NCBI GenBank assembly: GCA_037975125.1
Contig: CM075852.1
Span: 5,425,445-5,489,444, forward strand
Direction of reading: 5' to 3'
DNA length: 64,000 nt
Source of the DNA: Latrodectus hesperus
Taxonomy: Eukaryota > Arthropoda > Arachnida > Araneae > Theridiidae
Of the stretch, positions 56,631-64,000 are shown in pieces (position 1 is the stretch's first letter; each line of letters opens with the position of its first letter). The translations under genes were made by a program, and so were the position numbers. The notes under the pieces are model-generated. The model had not been told where the DNA came from. It ran no database searches and worked only from the letters and a program-made list of their open reading frames with translations.

Positions 56631-59559
56631 TTCTAATGAAAAGCGCAGCCAATGGACAACATTAGAGAGCACTATAAAAACTAATCTAATCAAGTTCTTT
56701 ACACCAAATTAATAGTGATTTTTTTTTACATTCTAAAATGCAGTATATGAGTAAATTAACACAGCAGGATAAAAAGTATACCACAATATTTACAGAATTC
56801 GCAACAGTATATTATTGAACTTCGGAAATATTATTTTTACTGACATTATGCGAGGAATACCTAGTACGGAATAGTGGCACGTTATTTCTCTTTATGTTTT
56901 ATTATTAGTTACGTTTTGTAGAGTCAACATTACATTAACTATATATATTTTTGCGAATTTCTAATCTAAACTTTTTATTTATCGTATATATTTTGTATAA
57001 AATGTTGAATGAATATAGCGTGGAAAACATTCACCAGATATTAGTTAATTTCATGACTTCTTTCTACAGGACGTATTATTATCCTTATAAATGCATTCCC
57101 CATTTTTTACAATTACAACTATCTCTTGAAACGAAGTTCTAATTTAGTTACATCCGATCTTCCTTTTACTCAGGTCAAAAATTTCAGTATTTTCTTTTGG
57201 GGTGGAAATCTGAGGAAAATATTCCTTATCTAATATTTCCATTGAAATATTTTTATTTTAAAAATTCAATTCATTTGTAAATAAAGAAATAAGACAGCAT
57301 ATTTTAATAACATTGCTTTCATATTGTTTAAAATACCTTTTGTTTCTAATAAATACTTTTTTTCCAAATTACATCACAAAACGGATATTTGAAGTTTTGC
57401 TTTAACCCACTATTAAAAAATGTATAACAATCATATTCATTTAAGAGTAAAACTATTAGGTAAATGCATTTAAACAAGATTTGTCTTTCTGAATCTTACT
57501 GAATTGAGGCTAGTTTACACATACAGTGTGAAACGAAAATTAACATCAAAATGAAAAATGATGAATCAAAAGCTAAAATTCTACAAGATTCTTTTCAACT
57601 ATACTCCTTATAACATACATAAGGAAACAATCTAAATTTTCCTTTTTGATTTTTCTAAAACTTTTTTATTTTGTAGCCAACAGTAAAATCCAATAAGAAG
57701 TCCTCACTATATATATCGTGTATAATATATCATATATCACAAAAATATATTTTTGCTTCAAATAAAAGTAAGGAAAACCCTTGAAGTCTTAAAACTTGGG
57801 GAAGAATACTCACAAAAACAATTTTAACCGCTTTTCCGAGGTCAAAATTGGCCTAGTATACCTGGAGAGAATTTCAAAGCATTCTTACGAGACGTGACAA
57901 TGACACCCTAGAGATTCAAACAGGAAGTAACTCCTCTTCCAACAGTTTTGAAATTGCCGTTGTTTCACTCTTATCTAAGCTAAAGAAAGTGAAATGTAAT
58001 AGGATTTTCCAGCACTCAAGCATGCATTGAAAAATTTCAAGCGGAATAAAATCGCGGAATATGAATTCAAATCATTTTTCTTTTATTTGATAACTGATGA
58101 TATTTTTCTTAATTTTACTGAGAGTAGTTAAATAGTGATAAAACATTTTACTTTTCTTGAGGAAGAAAATATTAAGCATTATTTTAAATTTCTTACATGA
58201 ATAAGTATTTTGACTAATAAAAAAATGCTATAGTGTAAAGTTATAGTAATTCACTATAAACATATTTCCCTATAACTTTAGCCACATATATATATTGGTA
58301 AAATAAATAATATAAAGTATTAGAGAGATACATTTGAACTCTTAAAATTTTCTTCCGCATAGCTTTTTTTTCTGTTTACAGCTTTACTTAATAATGTAAT
58401 TCGTATTGACTTACTTGTTCAAAATAAATAAAAATCTCATTTTATTTATTGAAAATTAGACGAGATGAATTTATTTCACATTTCTTTACATTAAAACAAA
58501 CACCATATTTATATTTCATTTATTATTTCTTAAAGCTACATGAATACAATGTCTACAATATTAAAATTCCTTAGATATTCTATGATTATTTCTTTAGATA
58601 TATTTCTTTAATTTTACTCTCATTAATACGCATTTTATAGGCACACTTAATAAGAAAAAAATGTTATAATTGTGCAATGTTTTTATTGAAGCAATTTCAG
58701 TGCAACAAATACTGCATTTATTGTTAGATTTAAATTATACAATAAATGATATTATTGAATGCTTATCATGCAATTATGTAAGCTAAATGCAACGTTTTTT
58801 AATAATGAAGTCAAATTATCTAACTGAAGAACATTAATTTATTGATAAATGCAACTGTTCTATAAACTTAAATTGCCAAATTTTAATTTACATTTTACTT
58901 TTAAAAAAATTATTTTTTTCAAAAAATTTATATTTTGATTTTGCATTGTTTTTAATTATATTAAAATTAAATAAATTTTTATAAATATTTTGAGTTAATT
59001 TTACAGTAGTTCATATTTACGAGCGATTCATTTCAGCTCTTATAAAAATTATTTGCATTTTTGGTTGCAACATGAGAAAGAAAAAATCATCATAATATGA
59101 AATGTCTATTGACATTTTATAAAAATATTTAATTTTTAGACAAAATAATAGAAATTATGTCACATTTTGTTTTTTTTTCCTTACATGTATAGTAAATATT
59201 GTATCAGAATTTTCACAACTATTTTACTTTATTTTTGAGATGGAATAAAATATCTTAATTAAAATAATTGAAATTATCTATTGTGAGTATATAATTGAAA
59301 GATGCATTTCTTAAACCTGTTTCTTGGCTATGCCTATTCAAATAAGACTGTGTCTTTCATTCACCGGGCATGTCATTTTCTTTCACAAATTTATTCAAAT
59401 TATTATGAATAAATCTAAAATGATAGTAACATAACAAATATAGCAGTAACTTATAGGGTAAAGAGACTGGTAGCATATTTAAATGAACTGAATGATTTCA
59501 TTACCAAATTTCCATTGCCGATTTTCCACATCCATTTACTGTTTCATATTCCTAAATCC
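56631..59559. other. AT-rich sequence, no gene seen
   Basis: No recognised gene. A less AT-rich patch at 57780-57990 may be an old repeat but gives no interpretable frame. TA-rich imperfect palindromes lie near 57707-57740. Confidence 0.6.
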
Positions 59560-60497
59560 AATCACTGGGAGCTGTATTAACACTTGATGGAATATACTTC
59601 CATGAGGAGCTCCTAGCAACTGTGACAAAAAGCTCAGGGATTCTGGCTCTCGTTAAACATTAAGCAACTGGCACTTAAAACAATGTATAATATCCCTCCA
59701 TGTTCTTTGAAAATCTATACAGATGGTAGTAAAGGTGTGGGGTAATCTCGGACAGTGGGGTGTACATAAACACAGTCTCCGGGGAACTAGAATTTAAAAT
59801 AAGAAACCCAGATACTTGTTCCTTGTTTAGATCAGAGCTAATAGCCATTAGAAGAGGTTTACAGTATGGAGTAGATGTGGAGGATCAATTAAGGGATATC
59901 TGGATTTTGACTGACAGTGGTGATTCAATCCAGCATCCTTTAAATTGGAGCACTGTTGGAGATCAAACTAGCCTGGACATACTAAATCTTCTTGAAGGAC
60001 TGTCACCCGAACACACATTGTTTTTCCAATGGATCCCTTCACACATGTGGGAATGGAAGAATGGATTTTGGCAAGATCGGCGTCAGAGGAGGGAGTAAAC
60101 CCAGGAGGAGAGCTCACATCTAGTGAGATTTCTTCTCCAGCAAAAACTGAATTCAATAAGCTTATGAAAACTCCTTCCAAGCATCCATGGTACTTCGCCA
60201 AAAGGACGGGTGAGACCATCAATCTTAGACCAATACCTTATATCAAACTGCCTTTGTCCGCTATCTAAGTGGGCACACAAGAGGAATCACCTTTCGGCAG
60301 GAGCAAACGACATTTCCAGACTGTCATTGGTGTTCCGTCAATATGGCCTCTACTGGACATATTTTAGCCTGCCAAAATTTTACAAAACGCGATGTCCTTC
60401 GGGGCCCATCACATTTTTAGACATTTTAGATGTTTTTTTGTTTTATGGGCGTTGTCTAGCCTAGCTAGACAACCTGAGATAAGTAAAAACAACAGCA
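59560..60497 (+). pseudogene. Non-LTR retrotransposon RNase H and C-terminal region, frameshifted
   Basis: Three overlapping frames reconstruct an RNase H domain and polyprotein end. The first Asp is in IYTDGSKG (about 59716-59740), the Glu in FRSELIAIRRGLQYG (59829-59872), and the third Asp in ILTDSGDSIQH (59905-59937). WIPSHM (about 60030-60050) follows. The usual GNE.AD stretch is then mutated to EEWILARSASEEG after a frame change, losing the fourth Asp. The linker continues to about 60260. A third frame gives RGHTRGITFRQEQTTFPDCH with the C-terminal cysteine/histidine motif and GHILACQNFT (60275-60390). An A-rich tail (AAGTAAAAACAACAGCA, about 60480-60496) marks the 3' end. No reverse transcriptase is present upstream, so the copy is 5'-truncated. 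The C-terminus differs from that of the 46123-46914 element, so these are distinct families. Confidence 0.82.
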
Positions 60498-62132
60498 TAT
60501 TTCTAAATTCGCACTATCTTTATTTAGATGACAAGATCTCTTTTATTTTAATAATATTATGCTTCGGAAAATTGTGAAACTTTTATCTTTGTGTAACTGA
60601 AAGTGTAAAATCGTTAAGAAGATTTTTTTCTTAATATAATAACGAAATATTTATGTATTTGTTGATAGCATTCTTTAGATGTAAAATAATAAAATAATAA
60701 CTAATTGTAACACCAGTATTCTTTTGAAAAATAAATTATAACGTTCAAATAATGTAAATAAGCATTTATGCAAACCTAAAATCAAACTATTGTATTTTCA
60801 TATTAATGGTAAATTCTCAACGATTTGTTTAATAGCTAATATTGATTGAGATTCCCTAGTTTATGACTTTGATGAAATAAAGAATGCAAATTTAATAAAG
60901 TACTTTTCCTTTTAAGTATTTGATTTATTGTTAATGCGTTTTGTGGTATTTTGAATTTTCCTTCAACCAAAATTTCATTAGAACTGAAGTGAAATCATTC
61001 AATGTGGAGTTGCATTTGTTCAAGAGAAAATTAGAACGCAATCCATCAATCAACCACTTAAATTCGAAGTTAGAATCGCAAATCTAATAAGGTCATGAAC
61101 GTTGACATCATTAGTCATTGCACTTTCTTTCTTTAATATAAGGTATTTTAACATAATTGTGCTTAAAATTATAATGTACAGTAAATTTGCTATCAACGAA
61201 TGATAACATGGCTTGTTGACATACTTATGGTCTCAAAACTGTATCTCATTTAAAGGGTCAAAATTATATTTTCATACAACAGAGTTCATTATCTCTGATA
61301 GATTTTAATAATGATATGTGCCATAATAATAAATAGATTCTCGGCTGATTAGTTTTTGTTCTTAAAGTTTAGTTTCTTGCTCTACCGTTTATAATGCCTA
61401 CTAAAAACTGATCATTAAGATGATTATTAAAACAGCAAGATATTTTCATAATTAATCTTAATAAATATTTATTATTATATGGATCAGAATATAAATCGTA
61501 AATTTTCAGTAATCCACTGGTAAATCAAATTTAGTGTTTCCCAGAAGGGTAAGCCTTAACGTGAGGACATTTATTATGATGTACTATGTATAAATATTTG
61601 AGTGTTTACAAACAGTATCTTAAAAATTTCAAAATAAATAAATAGAGAATCTTTAGAAAGAACTACTAATCTTAAAGGCATGTAAATACATTACACAATT
61701 TTAAACCTATGTAATGGTATATAAAGTAGCAAATTAAATAATCATACACTGTTGCATAATTTGTTATTATCGAACACAAAAATGCGAGTAAATTTATTCC
61801 GTAAAACAAATTTATTATCCAATATTGTAAATTTTTTAACTAAAACCATGTTTTCAAAAAGAATAAGAATTTACAGAATATATTTCTATACTTCAATTTC
61901 TAACTATGTATAAATGAAAAACATATATTTTTAATTTATCATAGGAATTATAATGAAATTAAAAGTACCAAAAAATGTTTTTTAAAACAAAATAATATTT
62001 CTATAAAGACAAAATAATATTTCTATAAAGGCAAAATAACTACGCAGTTATTCGGAATATTTTCTTAAATACCATGACTCATCTCAAACAGCCACAAATA
62101 GTGCGAACTGCTACAGTACCTACTATACATAC
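60498..62132. other. AT-rich sequence, no gene seen
   Basis: No gene. A 22-bp tandem duplication (CAAAATAATATTTCTATAAA, about 61988-62036) is the only structure. Confidence 0.6.
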
Positions 62133-62388
<256 letters not shown>

Positions 62389-62701
62389 AAATATAATTAA
62401 CACTGAATGAACTCAATAATTTATAGTATACGTAAACAAACATAGTTAACTGCATTTTATATACACTGCCCGACATTGAAAATGCAATAGCAAGGAGTGG
62501 CCTAAAAATTATGCAAATTACAGGCTAAATTATAAAAATGATGTGAAATGCGCAATTTTCCAGCACATGTAGGATAGGATATAAGTTGAGGAACCGATAG
62601 AGGGGCAATATTTGCGCCATTATTGCTGCTGGGAATATTATCGTTGAAACAATGTTGAAACAATATTATCTTGTCGCAAAGGAATCCTGTAATTGCAGAG
62701 A

Positions 62702-63200
62702 ATGCCAGGTCATCATCTACTGAGTCTATTCCAGCAAATAGATGACTTTAGGAAGGGCATGGTGATCAGACTGAGAAGAGCGGGTAGGTCCTTACAGCAA
62801 ATCACAGCTAACAGGCACCTGGATGCTCCACAGTGCACCGGTTCTGGAGAAAATGGTTGAAACAAGAAACTGAAGAACGTTTGCGGGGTCCGTGTACAAT
62901 CAGAATGAATTCCCTACACGTGGATCGACGAGTTTATTTGAAGGCGGTGGCGGCCCCGCAAAGCATTCTACCAAAATTCTGCATCATGTGCAAGACACCC
63001 TGCATGTTCTCAATCCAGGAGAGCCATTTACCGTCGATTGATGACTAATGGCCAGAGCTCATGACGTCCATTAGAAGACAATCATTGACCCTACAGCACG
63101 GACGAAAACGTCAGAAATGGTGCCAAATTAGAGCAATGCGGAGGACGGAGTAGCACAGTTTTGTTACGTTAGAATCACGGTTGATTCTAACGTTTAATTT
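62702..63200 (+). pseudogene. Tc1-like transposase, N-terminal part, frameshifted
   Basis: The start MPGHHLLSLFQQIDDFRKGM and the following RLRRAGRSLQQITANRHLDA form the first helix-turn-helix of a Tc1-like transposase. From memory, spider copies begin almost identically. A frame change near 62830 leads into VHRFWRKWLKQETEERLRGP and DRRVYLKAVAAPQS. Another leads into IYRRLMTNGQSS, stop, RPL, then SLTLQHGRKRQKWCQIRAM, the paired-like second DNA-binding region. The sequence then reaches HSFVTLESRL, which corresponds to the SDESRF motif with its first catalytic Asp replaced. Homology ends in a small hairpin (63166-63193). The catalytic core beyond is missing. Inactive. Confidence 0.75.
63166..63193. 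repeat. 12-bp perfect hairpin at the broken end of the Tc1-like fragment
   Basis: ACGTTAGAATCA and TGATTCTAACGT flank the 4-base loop CGGT. It coincides with the point where transposase homology fades. Confidence 0.88.
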
Positions 63201-63681
63201 TCACTGAAAAAATTAAAAGGAAATTTTGCTTATAAATTTATACAACACATTTAATTCATGAATTTGAAAATGAAAAAAATCTAAGTATGATTAATATATA
63301 GGACTAATGAAGTAAATATATCCAGAGGAAATTGTTAAGTTTATTTTCGCTTATCATATAAATATATTTTCGCTTATCAAATTTAAGAGTCTGTTATTTG
63401 AAGGAAATATTTTTTATGAAGTTTACATTATTAGTCTTATTTGTAGCATCTTCTGAAGGAATTTATGCAAATATGAAATAAAAAATATAATGTATGCATT
63501 CTTTTTAGTTAGTTTATTACCATGTTTGTTTTAAAATAAACATAATTTAGATAACTGAATACTTTTATATGGTATTTTCCACATTTTAAAATAAAATTTC
63601 CAATTTAGTTGACTGTAATTAAATTAAAAACTATTTTTGTATTATTATATTCCATAGATTTTTATAATAAAATGATAAGTA
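63201..63681. other. AT-rich spacer
   Basis: No gene. TATTTTCGCTTATCA is duplicated with a 28-base period near 63340-63382. Confidence 0.65.
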
Positions 63682-64000
63682 CACTGCTGACCTCCGTAAA
63701 TGCAACACCCTGAAGGAAGTATGCAAATAACACGAAACTCACATCATAAATTACAAGAGCTGAAATTTGCAAATGATTAGAATTTCAGTGCAAACGCACA
63801 TGTCACGTGCCTGCGGCGCCACTTCAAAGTGCTACGTAAGGCTTGTAGATTTCGATGATTTCAAGTTCTACAATTGTGTTTTCTTGTATTCTTTAAAAAA
63901 AATAAACAGTCAATTATGCTACATAGAAAAAACGAGATCATTTTTGATCAAGTATCCGACTTCGACAGGGAAAGGATAGTAGCCTACCAGGATTGGGGAT
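63682..64000 (+). mobile_element. Second Tc1-like transposon, 5' end, continues beyond the window
   Basis: It starts CACTGCTGACCTCCGTAAAT directly after TA (63680-63681). A leader of about 230 bases containing CACGTG and GCGGCGCC follows, then a transposase start at 63916 that is open to the window edge. Whether it is intact cannot be judged here. Confidence 0.75.
63916..64000 (+). CDS. Tc1-like transposase, N-terminus only (cut by window end)
   Basis: The frame from this ATG reads MLHRKNEIIFDQ and then VSDFDRERIVAYQDWG to the end of the window. The VSDFDRGRIVAYRDCG-type segment is, from memory, the opening of the first DNA-binding helices of a common arthropod Tc1-like transposase family. 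It differs in sequence from the transposase at 62702, so the two neighbouring elements are different families with similar ends. Only 28 codons are visible, so the catalytic residues and integrity are unknown. The true start could be a few codons later. Confidence 0.65.
   Translation, partial: MLHRKNEIIFDQVSDFDRERIVAYQDWG

Larger units (their letters stand above)
62464..63200 (+). mobile_element. Tc1-like transposon, 5' half only
   Basis: It begins CACTGCCCGACATTGAAAAT after a TA dinucleotide, as Tc1-like ends do. After about 240 bases of leader it enters a transposase pseudogene, then stops near the first catalytic motif. No right end was found in the remaining 800 bases before the next element. 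The first bases resemble the end of the second Tc1-like element at 63682 (CACTGCTGACCTCCGTAAAT). Confidence 0.75.

Overview
The window is eukaryotic, very AT-rich (about three quarters A+T by eye) intergenic or deep-intron DNA. It has no operons, ribosome binding sites or dense coding. The only long intact reading frame is a DNA-transposon transposase. The transposase, the Tc1-like fragments and the tRNA-derived SINEs resemble, from memory, repeats abundant in orb-weaver spider genomes (Araneus, Trichonephila, Argiope). I therefore infer an arachnid, most likely a spider. The arthropod call is firm; the spider call is moderately firm and rests on family recall, not a search.

Layout. About a dozen long (TA)n microsatellites punctuate the window (positions 5, 7223, 14227, 20387, 21577, 30534, 37282, 41133, 48859, 50747, 52798, 62133). 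Between them lies unconstrained AT-rich sequence with scattered mobile-element remains. From 1 to 12 kb there is a decayed retroelement tail (2.8-3.3 kb), a dispersed repeat (8.2 kb), a 34-bp-arm hairpin (10.96 kb) and a full-length tRNA-type SINE on the minus strand (11.6-11.95 kb). From 12 to 30 kb there are two diverged copies of an unidentified ~320-bp repeat (12.35 and 23.9 kb), a 40-bp tandem repeat, a faint retroelement tail (18.1 kb) and a Helitron-like element boxed between two TA arrays (20.5-21.6 kb). From 31 to 33.7 kb lies a complete but dead Tigger/pogo-type transposon with a SINE nested in its coding region. From 34 to 46.9 kb there are further retroelement scraps, a homogeneous 335-bp tandem array (43.9-45.5 kb) running straight into a reverse-transcriptase remnant, and a short internally deleted non-LTR element with a perfect 14-bp target-site duplication (46.1-46.9 kb). 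At 50.9-52.8 kb an apparently intact 1.93-kb mariner/Tc1-superfamily transposon with ~277-bp inverted repeats and a 359-residue transposase sits inside a TA array. From 53 kb to the end there is one unexplained coding-like segment (53.4 kb), an antisense reverse-transcriptase relic (55.5-56 kb), a possible solo LTR (56.2-56.6 kb), a broken RNase H domain (59.6-60.5 kb) and two Tc1-like 5' ends, one truncated (62.5-63.2 kb) and one running off the window (63.7 kb onward).

No convincing host gene, RNA gene or CRISPR is present. The window records layered mobile-element history: cut-and-paste elements using TA targets inside TA microsatellites, non-LTR and SINE insertions with readable duplications, and local tandem and hairpin-forming rearrangements. 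I found no new biochemical system. The most noteworthy items are the deleted non-LTR derivative, the SINE-in-Tigger nest, the intact transposon in a TA array, the 335-bp array and the unidentified repeat pairs.
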